Shown here piece by piece: positions 8,580-18,151 of a DNA stretch of 64,000 bases. Position 1 is the stretch's first letter. The number at the start of each line of letters is the position of its first letter. The translations under genes and the position numbers were made by a program. This stretch comes from Maritimibacter sp. (GTDB lineage: Bacteria; Pseudomonadota; Alphaproteobacteria; Rhodobacterales; Rhodobacteraceae). The notes beneath the pieces were generated by a model. It did not search any database. It was not told the DNA's origin and was given only the letters and a program-made list of their open reading frames with translations. The DNA lies in assembly GCA_002695005.1 (NCBI GenBank), contig NZNT01000015.1, positions 372,001 to 436,000 of the forward strand, in the 5' to 3' direction.

Positions 8580-8705
8580 CTTGAGGGGCCGGTCCGCCCC
8601 TCAAGACGCGTGTTCCAGCGTGGTGCGAGTCGCTGCCGCGTCAAGGACGGGCCGCGGCGGGGCCGCGGTCGGCTGCGCCGATCCTTGACCCGTCACCGAC
8701 TCACG
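8580..8705. other. Structured intergenic region with two hairpins downstream of zapA
   Basis: A perfect 10-bp hairpin (CTTGAGGGGC/GCCCCTCAAG, 6-nt loop) at 8580-8605 is followed by a long imperfect hairpin at 8624-8705, closed by GAGTCG/CGACTC and GTCAAGGA/TCCTTGAC. In alphaproteobacteria 6S RNA often lies 3' of zapA, but no 6S consensus is recognised here, so no RNA gene is called. Confidence 0.5.
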
Positions 8706-8719
8706 GTCTGCGCGGTGGC

Positions 8720-9079
8720 TTAGCCGTTGGCTTCGCGAATCTTCTCGGCGGCATCCTTGGAGTAGGTGATGCCCTCGTCGTCGAAGAGCTTGTCCAGCTC
8801 GCCTGACAGCGTCATCTCGGTGATGATATCGCAGCCTCCGACGAATTCACCCTTCACATAGAGCTGCGGGATCGTCGGCCAGTCGGAATAATCCTTGATC
8901 CCCTGACGGATCTGGTCGTCGGCCAGCACGTTCACATCGGTGAAGTCGACGCCCATGAAATTGAGCACGCCCGCGACGCGGGAGGAGAAGCCGCACTGCG
9001 GCATTTCCTTGGTGCCCTTCATGTAGAGCACCACGTCGTTCGCGGTCACGGTTTCCTTGATCTGGGTCTCTGCGGTCAT
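8720..9079 (-). CDS. grxD: Monothiol glutaredoxin, Grx4/GrxD type
   Basis: 119 residues from the ATG at 9079; AAGGA is 8 nt before it, whereas it would be only 2 nt before the alternative ATG at 9088. The active site is CGFS in [10 protein letters not shown], preceded by VLYMKGT. The glutathione-binding WPTIPQLYV and GGCDI segments are present. Such proteins bind a glutathione-ligated [2Fe-2S] cluster and pass it to targets, often with BolA, whose gene lies directly upstream. Confidence 0.95.
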   Translation of the reverse strand: MTAETQIKETVTANDVVLYMKGTKEMPQCGFSSRVAGVLNFMGVDFTDVNVLADDQIRQGIKDYSDWPTIPQLYVKGEFVGGCDIITEMTLSGELDKLFDDEGITYSKDAAEKIREANG

Positions 9080-9104
9080 TTGGGTCATCCTTGGTCGCGC
9101 GGTG

Positions 9105-9347
9105 TCAATTCGGGGCCTTGGTGGTCAGGGCGAGCGCGTGAAGGTCGCCGTTGGGACCGTCCATCTTGCCCTTGAGCGCGGCATAGACCGCGCGCTGTTG
9201 TTGCACACGGTTCTTGCCACGGAAGCTTTCGTCGATCACTTCCGCCGCCCAGTGATTGCCGTCTCCGGCAAGGTCGGTGATCGTGATCTGCGCGTCCGGA
9301 AAATCCTCGCGAATGAGGGCTTCGATTTCCGATGCTTCCATCGCCAT
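9105..9347 (-). CDS. bolA: BolA family protein
   Basis: 80 residues. The BolA/YrbA fold is recognisable from the N-terminal [21 protein letters not shown], the conserved [25 protein letters not shown] helix-turn region split here over two motifs, and the terminal [11 protein letters not shown] with the conserved His. BolA proteins pair with monothiol glutaredoxins around a shared [2Fe-2S] cluster. It is followed 25 nt later by grxD, supporting that partnership. A GGGGAGA ribosome site precedes the ATG. Confidence 0.93.
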   Translation of the reverse strand: MAMEASEIEALIREDFPDAQITITDLAGDGNHWAAEVIDESFRGKNRVQQQRAVYAALKGKMDGPNGDLHALALTTKAPN

Positions 9348-9416
9348 AGGTGCTTATCTCCCCGTTTTCCTGCCCCAGATGTAGAGGGGGGCGCGGCGCG
9401 CCGCAAGGGCGCGGGC

Positions 9417-9926
9417 TTACACGAAGTCGCGCAGCCGCGGCAGGAAGGCGGCGAGCCGGGCGGGGGCGTCGGAGGACGAGAAGGCGGCGAGGTCGGCCTC
9501 GGTCCACTCGGCGTCGCGGGCATAGATCTCGAGCAGCGCCTCGCGCTCGGCCTCGTAGCTGTCGGGCAGGTCCAGACGTTCGGCGACGAGGAGCAGTTCG
9601 ATGCCGTCGTGGACCTTGCGCATGGTGGCGAAGGCGTCGAGCATCGGCTGGGTGATGTCCGGGGTCCTGGCCCAGGTGGCGCCGTCGAAGACCTCCTGCG
9701 TGACGCGCTGGCCCGCGCCGCGACACTCATAGGCGACGCAGCCCGGAAACCCTTCTTGCTCCAGCCGGTTGTAAAGCGAGCAGCCCAGTTTGCCGTTCAG
9801 GTTCGGGCAGGGCAGGCCCGCGGGCTTGTCGATCGCGAAATCCTCGCCTTCGTCGAAAGCGAGCGCGATGCAGCAGAGCGCGGCGCAGTTGCCGCAGTCG
9901 GAAGTCATGTCGGGGATGCGTGCCAT
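9417..9926 (-). CDS. Cysteine-rich putative metal-binding protein (YkgJ-like)
   Basis: 169 residues from the ATG at 9926 (MARIPDM); an upstream ATG at 9962 would add 12 basic residues. The first 70 residues carry eight or nine Cys: CGNCAALCC, then LPCPNL, LGCSLYN, GCVAYEC. The CxxCxxxCC pattern is like YkgJ-type Zn/Fe-chelating domains. The C-terminal 90 residues are helical without Cys. Function is unknown. It lies between purL and the bolA-grxD iron-sulfur pair, which fits but does not prove a metal-related role. Confidence 0.75.
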   Translation of the reverse strand: MARIPDMTSDCGNCAALCCIALAFDEGEDFAIDKPAGLPCPNLNGKLGCSLYNRLEQEGFPGCVAYECRGAGQRVTQEVFDGATWARTPDITQPMLDAFATMRKVHDGIELLLVAERLDLPDSYEAEREALLEIYARDAEWTEADLAAFSSSDAPARLAAFLPRLRDFV

Positions 9927-9989
9927 AGGTCGCCTTTTCGCGCGACGGGCTGTCGCGTGCAAGGGGGATGGCGCGGGGTGTCTGGCCGC

Positions 9990-12155
9990 TCAGGTCGCGG
10001 TGGCGGCGAAGCTCGTCCGGTAGATGTCGGCGAGATCCGCGAGCGGGGCTTCGGAGGTGCCGAATTTCACGCTGTCGCCGGTGAACTTGCCGACCGAGTG
10101 GATCGGGACACCGGCGCGCCCGGCTGCGGTCATCAGCGCTTCGGCCTGATCGAAGTTGCAGGCGACGAGGTAACGCGCCTGATCCTCGCCGAAGAGCGCG
10201 GGCGTAGCGTCTGTGTCGAGATGGACGCCGACGCCGGCGGCTTCGGCCAGTTCGAAGGCCGCGAGGGCAAGGCCGCCGTCGGAGAGGTCGGTGCAGGCGC
10301 GGATATTGGCGCGGTTGGCGCGGATGAAGTCGCCGTTGCGCCGTTCGGCTTCGAGGTCCACCTGCGGCGCGTCGCCGTCTTCACGGTTAAAGACTTCCGC
10401 GAGCAGGGCGGACTGGCCGAGGTGGCTGCCCGGCTCGCCGATCAGGAGGGCGACGTGACCGTCGCGCACTTCGCCGCCGATGAGGTCTTCGTCGAGGTTT
10501 TTCAGAAGGCCCACGGCGCCGATGGTGGGGGTGGGCAGGATGCCGGTGCCGTCAGTCTCGTTGTAAAGCGAGACGTTGCCGGACACGATGGGCATGTCCA
10601 GCGCCTTGACCGCCTCGCCGATGCCCTGAATGGCGCCGACGAACTGACCCATGATTTCCGGCTTTTCCGGGTTGCCGAAGTTCATGTTGTCGGTGGTGGC
10701 GAGCGGCGTGGCGCCCACGGCGGTCAGGTTGCGGTAGGCCTCGGCCACCGCCTGTTTGCCGCCTTCGACGGGGTTCGCCTTGACGTAGCGCGGCGTCACG
10801 TCCGAGGTGAAGGCGATGGCCTTTTCGGTGCCGTGCACGCGCACGATGCCCGCGCCCAGTCCGGGGCGGCGCACGGTGTCGGCCATGACCATGTGGTCAT
10901 ATTGCTCATAGACCCACTGCTTGCCCGCGTAGTTGGGCGAGGCGATCAGGCCCTTGAGCCCATCAATCGGGTCGATCTGGGGCACGTCGGCCAGCGGCTC
11001 GGCCTCCGGCGTCGGCTCCCATGGGCGGTCGTATTCGGGGGCATTGCCCGACAGGGCGCGCAGCGGCAGGTCGGCGCGGCAGGTGCCCTGATGCATAATG
11101 AGGAAGCGGTCCTCGGGGATCGTCTCGCCCACGATGGCAAAGTCGAGATCCCATTTGTCGAACACCGCGCGGGCCTCGGCCTCTTTCTCCGGGTTCAGGA
11201 CCATGAGCATGCGTTCCTGGGACTCCGACAGCATCATTTCGTATGCGGTCATGTTCTCTTCGCGCTGGGGCACGGCGTCGAGGTCGAGCTTGATACCCAG
11301 CTCGCCCTTGTCGCCCATCTCGACGGCCGAACAGGTGAGGCCGGCGGCCCCCATGTCCTGAATCGAGATGACAGCGCCCGTCGCCATGAGTTCCAGCGTC
11401 GCTTCCATCAGCCGATTCTCGGTGAACGGGTCGCCCACCTGAACCGTGGGGCGCTTCTCCTCGATCGTGTCGTCGAATTCGGCCGAGGCCATGGTTGCGC
11501 CGCCGACGCCGTCACGGCCCGTCTTGGCGCCGAGGTAGACGACGGGCATGCCGACGCCGGAGGCCGCCGAGTAGAAAATCTTGTCGGTGTCTGCGAGGCC
11601 CGCCGCAAAGGCGTTCACGAGGCAGTTGCCGTTGTAGGCCGCGTGAAAGCGCACTTCGCCGCCCACGTTCGGAACGCCGAAGCAGTTGCCGTAGCCGCCG
11701 ACACCCTCGACCACGCCATGCACGAGGCGCTTGGTCTTGGGGTGGGTCGTTTCGCCGAAGGAGAGCGAGTTCATCGCGGCGATGGGGCGCGCGCCCATGG
11801 TGAAGACGTCGCGCAGGATGCCACCCACGCCGGTCGCCGCGCCCTGATAGGGTTCGATGTAGGACGGGTGGTTGTGGCTTTCCATCTTGAATACGATGCA
11901 CTGGCCGTCGCCGATGTCGACGATGCCCGCGTTCTCGCCGGGACCGCAGATGACCTGTGGGCCAGTGGTGGGCAGGGTGCGCAGCCATTTCTTGGAGGAC
12001 TTGTAGGAGCAATGCTCGTTCCACATCGCCGAGAAGATGCCCAGCTCTGTGAAGTTCGGCGCCCGGTTCAGGATGCGCAGGATGTCGGCATATTCGTCGG
12101 GCTTGATCCCGTGCGCTGCAATGATCTCGTCAGTGATCTCAGGCTCGGTGGTCAT
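9990..12155 (-). CDS. purL: Phosphoribosylformylglycinamidine synthase subunit PurL
   Basis: 721 residues, the small-type PurL that acts with PurS and PurQ in de novo purine synthesis (FGAR to FGAM, ATP-dependent). Motifs are [13 protein letters not shown] at the N-terminus, [46 protein letters not shown] and [20 protein letters not shown] ribosome site lies 8 nt before the ATG. purS and purQ are not in the window. Confidence 0.97.
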   Translation of the reverse strand: MTTEPEITDEIIAAHGIKPDEYADILRILNRAPNFTELGIFSAMWNEHCSYKSSKKWLRTLPTTGPQVICGPGENAGIVDIGDGQCIVFKMESHNHPSYIEPYQGAATGVGGILRDVFTMGARPIAAMNSLSFGETTHPKTKRLVHGVVEGVGGYGNCFGVPNVGGEVRFHAAYNGNCLVNAFAAGLADTDKIFYSAASGVGMPVVYLGAKTGRDGVGGATMASAEFDDTIEEKRPTVQVGDPFTENRLMEATLELMATGAVISIQDMGAAGLTCSAVEMGDKGELGIKLDLDAVPQREENMTAYEMMLSESQERMLMVLNPEKEAEARAVFDKWDLDFAIVGETIPEDRFLIMHQGTCRADLPLRALSGNAPEYDRPWEPTPEAEPLADVPQIDPIDGLKGLIASPNYAGKQWVYEQYDHMVMADTVRRPGLGAGIVRVHGTEKAIAFTSDVTPRYVKANPVEGGKQAVAEAYRNLTAVGATPLATTDNMNFGNPEKPEIMGQFVGAIQGIGEAVKALDMPIVSGNVSLYNETDGTGILPTPTIGAVGLLKNLDEDLIGGEVRDGHVALLIGEPGSHLGQSALLAEVFNREDGDAPQVDLEAERRNGDFIRANRANIRACTDLSDGGLALAAFELAEAAGVGVHLDTDATPALFGEDQARYLVACNFDQAEALMTAAGRAGVPIHSVGKFTGDSVKFGTSEAPLADLADIYRTSFAATAT

Positions 12156-12231
12156 GCGCGGGTCCCCTCAAAGCAATTGCCCGCCTCATAAGGGATGGCG
12201 GGCGCGGGGGGAAGGGGGCAGGCGTGCGGGC

Positions 12232-12260
12232 AAAAAAAAGACCGGGCACAAGGCCCGGCC
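12232..12260 (-). terminator. Strong Rho-independent terminator
   Basis: On the minus strand CCGGGC-loop-GCCCGG is followed by T8. It lies about 215 nt past the LysR stop codon, so it ends either that mRNA or a small RNA in between. Confidence 0.8.
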
Positions 12261-12345
12261 TAAGTCCAACAGGGAGGTGAAGCGGTCGATGACGACCGGC
12301 TTCGAGGGGGATTTATGGGCGCAGTGCCCACCAAGCAAGCAGCGC
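12232..12345 (-). ncRNA. Candidate small RNA with CACCUCCC anti-SD segment
   Basis: The minus strand shows three successive hairpins: TGGGC/GCCCA at 12316-12330, CGGTCG/CGACCG with a 4-nt loop at 12283-12298, and the terminator at 12232-12260. The unpaired CACCTCCC at 12272-12279 is complementary to Shine-Dalgarno sequences, a hallmark of several alphaproteobacterial small RNAs. No convincing promoter was found and the 5' end is a guess. The alternative is a 3' UTR of the LysR gene. Confidence 0.35.
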
Positions 12346-12474
12346 GTGAACAAAGCTGCTATGCAATTCCTGCATGGCTCGCTGAGGTTCACTCAAGTTT
12401 TTGGAATCTCGGCATTTTCATGCGGAGCCTGTTCGGGATGTTGCGAAATGGCAACGAAAACAAGGCCTCAAGGG

Positions 12475-13380
12475 TCAGGCAGTTCCGGTGGCCTGCGCCA
12501 ATTTGCGGTGTTCGAAGATCTCTTCGGTGACGAAATCGCGGAAGGCGGCGATGCGTTTCGAATGCCGCAATTCCTCGGGATAGGCGAGGAAGACGGGAAT
12601 TTCGCGGCTTTCCTCTTCCGGCAGAACCCGCTCGATCTCCGGGAAGTCCTGAAGGATGTAGTCGGGCAGCACGCCGATTCCGAGGCCGTTCAGCACGGCT
12701 TGCAGCACACCGAAGTAGTTGTTCACCGTCAGGAGCGAGTCGACGTTATGCGTCAGGATTTCCTGGGTGAAGGTGGCGCCGGCGCTGACCTGCGCGGAAT
12801 TGGTGTTCTGGCAGATGATGCGGTGCGCGGCGAGGTCGTCCATCTTTTCGGGCCGCCCGTGGGCGTCGAGATAGGCTGGGCTCGCATACAGCCGCATGTT
12901 CACGCCCATGAGCCGCTTACGGATCAGGTCGGCCTGAGACGGTTCCTTGAGCCGGATCGCCACGTCCGCCTCGCGCATGGGCAGGTCGAGCACCCGCTCT
13001 TCGAGCATGAGGTCGATCTTGAGGTCCGGGTATTGCTCATACAGCTTGGCGAGGCGGGGGGCGAGCCAGAGGGAGCCGAAGCCGGTCGTGGTGGTCACGC
13101 GCAATTCGCCGAACACTTCTTCCTTCGAGTCCCGGATACGGGCGACGGCGGCGTCGAGGCGCTGCACCATCGCGCGGGAGGCATCGAAAAGAAGCTCGCC
13201 CTGTTCGGTGAGAATCAGGCCGCGTGCGTGACGGTGGAACAGGGTGGCATTGAGGCTCTCTTCCAGCCCGCGAATCTGGCGCGACACGGCCGACTGGCTG
13301 AGGTTCAGCGCATCACCGGCATGGGTGAGGCTGCCGGCATCCGCGACCGCATGAAAGATTCTGAGTTTGTCCCAGTCCAT
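12475..13380 (-). CDS. LysR-family transcriptional regulator
   Basis: 301 residues. The N-terminal winged helix-turn-helix (MDWDKLRIFHAVADAGSLTH, then ALNLSQSAVSRQIRGLEESL, about residues 1-60) is followed by the effector-binding domain (about 95-290; GFGSLWLAPRLAKL, ADVAIRL, GLGIGVLPDYI). It is divergent from the large oxidoreductase gene at 13540. The 159-bp gap holds a perfect palindrome with T-N11-A, so it most likely controls that gene and itself. The effector is unknown. Confidence 0.94.
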   Translation of the reverse strand: MDWDKLRIFHAVADAGSLTHAGDALNLSQSAVSRQIRGLEESLNATLFHRHARGLILTEQGELLFDASRAMVQRLDAAVARIRDSKEEVFGELRVTTTTGFGSLWLAPRLAKLYEQYPDLKIDLMLEERVLDLPMREADVAIRLKEPSQADLIRKRLMGVNMRLYASPAYLDAHGRPEKMDDLAAHRIICQNTNSAQVSAGATFTQEILTHNVDSLLTVNNYFGVLQAVLNGLGIGVLPDYILQDFPEIERVLPEEESREIPVFLAYPEELRHSKRIAAFRDFVTEEIFEHRKLAQATGTA

Positions 13381-13480
13381 TTTTTTCGCTTGTTGCCTTT
13401 GTCCGCCGAAATGCGAGGGCTTCTTACCATCATCAAACCGTGAAAAGCCAAGCCTCTATGTGACAAGATAAGACTTTTAC

Positions 13481-13499
13481 AGGTCAAAACAATTGACCT
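13481..13499. promoter_or_regulatory. Palindromic LysR operator candidate
   Basis: AGGTCAA-N5-TTGACCT, a perfect 7-bp inverted repeat that contains the T-N11-A signature, lies in the divergent LysR/oxidoreductase intergenic region. It is 41 bp before the oxidoreductase start and 101 bp before the regulator start. Confidence 0.65.
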
Positions 13500-13539
13500 A
13501 CCCTGAATATGCCCAAGAGCTAGCCGGAGGAGCGCGCAC

Positions 13540-16500
13540 ATGCGGCAAGATGTATCACTTCACGACCGTTTCGACCTCGACAAAAGCCCGGTGCTGTTGA
13601 ACGGCACGCAGGCCATGGTCCGGCTCATGCTGGTCCAGGCGGCGCGCGACCGGGCGGCGGGGCTGGACACGGCCGGGTATGTTACCGGTTATCGCGGCTC
13701 GCCGCTGGGCGGGGTCGACAGCTGGATGATGCGGGCCGGGCGCGACCTTGCGGACGTGAACGTGCGGTTCGAGCCGGGGTTGAACGAGGATCTGGCGGCC
13801 ACTGCGCTGTGGGGTTCTCAGCAGGCCGAACTGCGGGGCGAAGGCAAATACGACGGCGTCTTTGGCCTGTGGTATGGCAAAGGGCCGGGGGTGGACCGCA
13901 CGGGCGACGTGATGCGCCATGCCAACATGGCGGGCTCCAGCAAACATGGCGGCGTGCTCATGGCGATGGGCGATGACCATACCGGCGAAAGCTCGACCGT
14001 GCTGCACCAGTCCGACTGGGCGATGGTCGATGCCTATATGCCGGTCCTGTCGCCGGCCGGGGTTCAGGAAATCCTCGACCTTGGCGTTTATGGCTATGGA
14101 TTGTCACGGTTTTCCGGGCTTTGGGCGGGTCTGAAGCTGATGAAGGACACGGTGGAGGCGACGGCGGTGGTCGATGGGCGGCCCGACCGCATGTCGCTCG
14201 TCACCCCCGACGACTTCGCGATGCCTGACGGTGGGCTCAACATCCGGCTGGTCGATGACCGGATCGCGCAGGAAGCGCGGATGATCGACTACAAACGGTT
14301 CGCCGCCGAGGCCTATGCCCGCGCCAACCGTATCGACCGGCGTGTCTGGGGCAAGGACGGCGCGAAGATCGGGTTCGTCGCGGCTGGCAAGAACTGGCTC
14401 GACCTGGTTCACGCGCTGTCGCTTCTCGGGATCGACGAGGCGGAGGCCGAACGGCTCGGCATCACCACCTACAAGATCGCGCAGACCTGGCCGCTGGACA
14501 TGACGTCGTTTCACGAATTCGCGGAAGGTCTGGACCTGATCGTGGTGGTGGAAGAAAAGCGCAAGCTGATCGAGGTGCAGATCAAGGAGGCCATCTTTGA
14601 CGACCGGCGCGGGCGCCGCGTCTATGGCTGGCACAAGGGCGACACATGGGAACACGGGCGCCAGATGGAGCTGTTCCCGACGCGCTATGCGCTGGACCCG
14701 GTGTTCATCGCGGAAAAGCTGGGCGAGATCCTGATCGAGGAGGGACGCGACACCGAGGCGATCCGGGCCGGACTGTCGAAAATCGCGGCGGCCAAGACCG
14801 CCGACAATGCCGAGCAGATCGCGGCGCGTCTGCCGTATTACTGCGCGGGCTGTCCGCACAACACCTCGACCAAGGTGCCCGACGGATCGCGCGCCTATGC
14901 CGGGATCGGCTGTCACTACATGGTGCAGTGGATGGACCGCTCCACTCTGGGCTTCACCCATATGGGCGGTGAAGGCGCGAACTGGATCGGTGAGGCGCCA
15001 TTCTCCACCCGCGAGCATGTGTTTCAGAACCTGGGCGACGGGACCTACAACCACTCCGGCATCCAGGCAGTGCGTGCGGCCATCGCGGCGGGCACGAACA
15101 TCACCTACAAGATCCTCTACAACGACGCCGTCGCGATGACCGGCGGGCAGGCGAACGAGGGCGGGCTGGACCCCTACCGGATCGCTGCCGAGATGACGGC
15201 GGCCGGGGTCAAACGGCTGGTGGTCGTCCACGATCCAAAGGAAGAGGTGGACCCGGCACGTTTCCCCAAAGGCGTCGAGGTGCGCGAGCGGGATGAGCTG
15301 GAGAATACCGAGAAAGAACTTCGTGATATCAAGGGTGTAACGGTCCTTCTTTACGTTCAGACCTGCGCGGCTGAGAAGCGGCGTCGGCGCAAGAAGGGGG
15401 CGTTTCCGGACCCGGACAAACGCATCCTCATCAACACCGACATTTGCGAAGGCTGCGGTGATTGCGGGGTGCAGTCGAACTGCGTCGCGATCACCCCGGT
15501 CGAGACGGAACTGGGCCGCAAGCGGGCCATCGACCAGTCGGCCTGTAACAAGGATTTCTCCTGCCTCAAGGGGTTCTGCCCGAGCTTCATCGAGGTCGAG
15601 GGCGGCACGCCGCGCAAGAAAGCCGCGCCGAACATTTCGCTGCCCGACCTGCCGGACCCCACGCTGCCCGCGATCGACGGGACGTGGAACATGGTCGTCA
15701 CGGGCGTTGGCGGCACCGGCGTCGTGACCATCGGCGCGGTGCTCGCGCAGGCCGCGCATATCGAGGGCAAGGGCGCGGGCATGATGGAAATGGCCGGTCT
15801 GGCCCAGAAGGGCGGCGCGGTGGCGGTCCACCTGCGCGTGGCGGACGCGCCCGAGGATATCTCGGCCATCCGCGTGGCGACCGGCGAGCTCGACGCGCTG
15901 ATCGGCGGCGAACTGGTGGTGTCGGCGGATGCCACGACGCTGGGCCTGATGACCACGGGCCGCACCGGCGGCGTGGTGGACAGCCATGAGACGGTGACGG
16001 GCGATTTCACCCGCGACACCGAGTTCCGTATTCCGGGTGACCGGCTGGAGCTGTCGCTGGAGGCGCGGCTGAAGGACAAGCTCACGCTGTTCGACGCGAC
16101 GGAGCTGGCCGAAGGCCTGATGGGCGACTCGATCTATTCCAACATGATGGTGCTGGGCGCGGCCTGGCAGGCGGGGCTGGTGCCCATCGGGTTCGAAGCG
16201 CTGATGCAGGCGGTCGAGTTGAACGGACAGGCGGTGGAGCGCAACAAGCGCGCCTTTGCCGCGGGCCGCTGGGTCGTGGTTGACCGGGAGGCGGCCGAGC
16301 GGGCCGCAGGGTCAAAGGTGGTCGACAAGCCCTTGTCCTTGGAAGAAAAAATCGCGTTCCGCGAGAAGCACCTGACGGCCTATCAGTCCGGGCGTCTGGC
16401 CAAGCGGTATCGCAAACTGGTGGACCGTGCGCCGGATGAGGAGATGCGTGAGGCCATTGCGCTCGGCTACCACAAGTTGCTGACCTACAAGGACGAATAC

Positions 16501-16962
16501 GAGGTCGCCCGGCTTCTGCGTGAGACGCGGGCCAAGGCGGAGGCGGCTTTCGAGGGCGATCTGTCGCTCAAGGTGCATCTGGCGCCGCCGGTGATGAACG
16601 GCACGGCCCCCGACGGGCGACCCAAGAAGCGGGCGTTCGGGGAGCGCACGGTGCGTGCGCTGGGTCTGCTGCCACGGCTCAAGCTGCTGCGTGGCACGCC
16701 GCTCGACCCCTTTGGCCGCTCCGACGAGCGCAAAATGGAGCGCGCGCTCATCACCGAGTATGAGCAGGACATGGAAACCGCGCTCGCGGCCTATGGCCCG
16801 GAGACGGCCGAGACGGCGCAGGCCCTTGCCCGCCTGCCGCTCTCGATCCGCGGCTTCGGCCCGGTGAAGGAGGCAAATGCCCGTGAAGCGGCCAAGACAC
16901 GCGAAGCCCTGCTGGCCGAGATCCGCTCGGGTGGTGCGCCGGCGGCACAGGCGGCAGAGTAA
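13540..16962 (+). CDS. Indolepyruvate ferredoxin oxidoreductase family protein (single-chain)
   Basis: 1140 residues, the size of single-chain 2-oxoacid:ferredoxin oxidoreductases. The order is an N-terminal pyrimidine-binding region (GYVTGYRGSPLGGVD), a ThDP-binding domain around residues 430-560 (YYCAGCPHNTSTKVP, GEGANWIG), one [4Fe-4S] motif CEGCGDCGVQSNC near 635, and a C-terminal gamma-like domain from about 722 (GVGGTGVVTIGAVLAQAA). It likely decarboxylates aryl or branched 2-oxo acids to acyl-CoA, reducing ferredoxin. The exact substrate is not evident. It is divergent from a LysR regulator and has a GGAGGAG ribosome site. Confidence 0.9.
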   Translation: MRQDVSLHDRFDLDKSPVLLNGTQAMVRLMLVQAARDRAAGLDTAGYVTGYRGSPLGGVDSWMMRAGRDLADVNVRFEPGLNEDLAATALWGSQQAELRGEGKYDGVFGLWYGKGPGVDRTGDVMRHANMAGSSKHGGVLMAMGDDHTGESSTVLHQSDWAMVDAYMPVLSPAGVQEILDLGVYGYGLSRFSGLWAGLKLMKDTVEATAVVDGRPDRMSLVTPDDFAMPDGGLNIRLVDDRIAQEARMIDYKRFAAEAYARANRIDRRVWGKDGAKIGFVAAGKNWLDLVHALSLLGIDEAEAERLGITTYKIAQTWPLDMTSFHEFAEGLDLIVVVEEKRKLIEVQIKEAIFDDRRGRRVYGWHKGDTWEHGRQMELFPTRYALDPVFIAEKLGEILIEEGRDTEAIRAGLSKIAAAKTADNAEQIAARLPYYCAGCPHNTSTKVPDGSRAYAGIGCHYMVQWMDRSTLGFTHMGGEGANWIGEAPFSTREHVFQNLGDGTYNHSGIQAVRAAIAAGTNITYKILYNDAVAMTGGQANEGGLDPYRIAAEMTAAGVKRLVVVHDPKEEVDPARFPKGVEVRERDELENTEKELRDIKGVTVLLYVQTCAAEKRRRRKKGAFPDPDKRILINTDICEGCGDCGVQSNCVAITPVETELGRKRAIDQSACNKDFSCLKGFCPSFIEVEGGTPRKKAAPNISLPDLPDPTLPAIDGTWNMVVTGVGGTGVVTIGAVLAQAAHIEGKGAGMMEMAGLAQKGGAVAVHLRVADAPEDISAIRVATGELDALIGGELVVSADATTLGLMTTGRTGGVVDSHETVTGDFTRDTEFRIPGDRLELSLEARLKDKLTLFDATELAEGLMGDSIYSNMMVLGAAWQAGLVPIGFEALMQAVELNGQAVERNKRAFAAGRWVVVDREAAERAAGSKVVDKPLSLEEKIAFREKHLTAYQSGRLAKRYRKLVDRAPDEEMREAIALGYHKLLTYKDEYEVARLLRETRAKAEAAFEGDLSLKVHLAPPVMNGTAPDGRPKKRAFGERTVRALGLLPRLKLLRGTPLDPFGRSDERKMERALITEYEQDMETALAAYGPETAETAQALARLPLSIRGFGPVKEANAREAAKTREALLAEIRSGGAPAAQAAE

Positions 16963-17281
16963 GCGCTTTCAAACGGCGCGGGCTTGCGCCCGCGCAGGTT
17001 TTGCGCCGCCCCGGCTGCGCCGGGACGACGCGGTTGGAGGGGCGCTGCCCCTCGCCGGGATTGCAGGCAATCCCGCCTCACCCCGAGGTTTTCTGAAAAC
17101 AGAGAAGGGGGTGGTCGCGTGTTGACCGGCGGCGCGTGGCGCGGCACGGGGTGCGCGGTGGTGCCGGGTGGTGCATTCGACGATGGATTTCCGGTCGGAA
17201 CGGACCTATGCCTTTCGCCAATGCCCGTGGGCTGAGGCGCCACGGGGACGGTTTCAGGCAAACGGCACGGGGCGCAAGGCT
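16963..17281. repeat. Intergenic region with GC-rich dispersed repeats, type A copy 2 and type B copy 1
   Basis: 319 bp between the oxidoreductase and murI. 16975-17030 repeats the layout at 8461 (GC hairpin, CAGGTTTTGCGC, GC hairpin). 17043-17112 on the minus strand matches the type B element (TTTTCAGAAAACCTCGGGG followed by a GGGGCAGCGCCCC hairpin). 17113-17281 shows no further signal. Confidence 0.6.
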
Positions 17282-18094
17282 ATGGCGGTTGGGATTTTCG
17301 ACTCGGGACTCGGCGGGCTGACGGTGCTGGATGCCGTGACGAAGCGGCTGCCCGAGGTGCCGTTCGTCTATTTCGGGGACAATGCCCATGCGCCCTATGG
17401 TGTGCGCGATGCCGACGATGTCTACAACCTGACGACGCAGGCCGTGTCGCGGCTGTGGGACGAGGGGTGCGACCTTGTCATCCTCGCCTGTAACACGGCC
17501 TCGGCGGCGGCGTTGCGCCGGATGCAGGAGAGCTGGATTCCGGCCGACAAGCGTGTGCTGGGCGTCTTCGTACCGCTGATCGAGGCACTGACGGAGCGCA
17601 AGTGGGGTGACAACAGCCCGCCGCGCGAAGTGGCGGTGAAGCATGTGGCGCTGTTCGCGACGCCGGCGACCGTGGCGAGCCGTGCGTTTCAACGGGAACT
17701 CGCCTTCCGGGCCATCGGGGTGGACGTGGAGGCGCAGGCCTGCGGCGGCGTGGTGGATGCGATCGAGGAGGGGGACATGATCCTTGCCGATGCGCTCGTG
17801 CGCTCGCATGTCGATGCGCTGAAGCGCAAGATGCCGACGCCCGAGGCGGCCATCCTGGGCTGCACGCATTATCCGATCATGGAAGAGGTGTTTCAGGAAG
17901 CGCTGGGGCCGGAGGTTGCGGTCTACAGCCAGGCCAACCTGGTCGCGGCCTCGCTGGCCGATTACCTCGAACGCCACCCGAAGATGCTCGGCACCGGGAC
18001 GCAAGGCAGGTTCCTGACCACCGGAAATCCGGCCAAGGTATCTGCCGGGGCCACGCGGTTCCTGCGGCGCAAGATCGCGTTCGAGGCTGCGTGA
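17282..18094 (+). CDS. murI: Glutamate racemase
   Basis: 270 residues from the ATG at 17282 ([19 protein letters not shown]), which places the family N-terminus at the start; longer in-frame starts add unlike sequence. The enzyme interconverts L- and D-glutamate for peptidoglycan. The two catalytic Cys are in ACNTASA and GCTHYPI, and the [10 protein letters not shown] loop is conserved. The ribosome site is poor (AAGG only 2 nt before the ATG), so the start is not certain. argC follows 57 nt later. Confidence 0.92.
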   Translation: MAVGIFDSGLGGLTVLDAVTKRLPEVPFVYFGDNAHAPYGVRDADDVYNLTTQAVSRLWDEGCDLVILACNTASAAALRRMQESWIPADKRVLGVFVPLIEALTERKWGDNSPPREVAVKHVALFATPATVASRAFQRELAFRAIGVDVEAQACGGVVDAIEEGDMILADALVRSHVDALKRKMPTPEAAILGCTHYPIMEEVFQEALGPEVAVYSQANLVAASLADYLERHPKMLGTGTQGRFLTTGNPAKVSAGATRFLRRKIAFEAA

Positions 18095-18151
18095 ATTGCG
18101 CCAAGGCGCGAAAACCCTTACATGCGGTGCGATACTTTCTGCGAGGCGCAC

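Larger units (their letters stand above)
12156..12474. other. 319-bp intergenic region between purL and the LysR gene
   Basis: Holds the terminator and small-RNA candidate described separately. The rest (about 12346-12474) is less GC-rich than its surroundings. It contains no ORF that looks coding; ORFs crossing it run through the terminator. Confidence 0.6.

Noticed and set aside
8447-8719. 6S RNA gene
   Set aside because: Position fits, but the double-stranded arms with a central bubble could not be drawn; kept only as an observation.
9057-12191. 1044-codon plus-strand ORF over purL, grxD and bolA
   Set aside because: Antisense to well-identified genes; its His/Gly/Arg-rich translation is the usual product of high-GC reverse frames.
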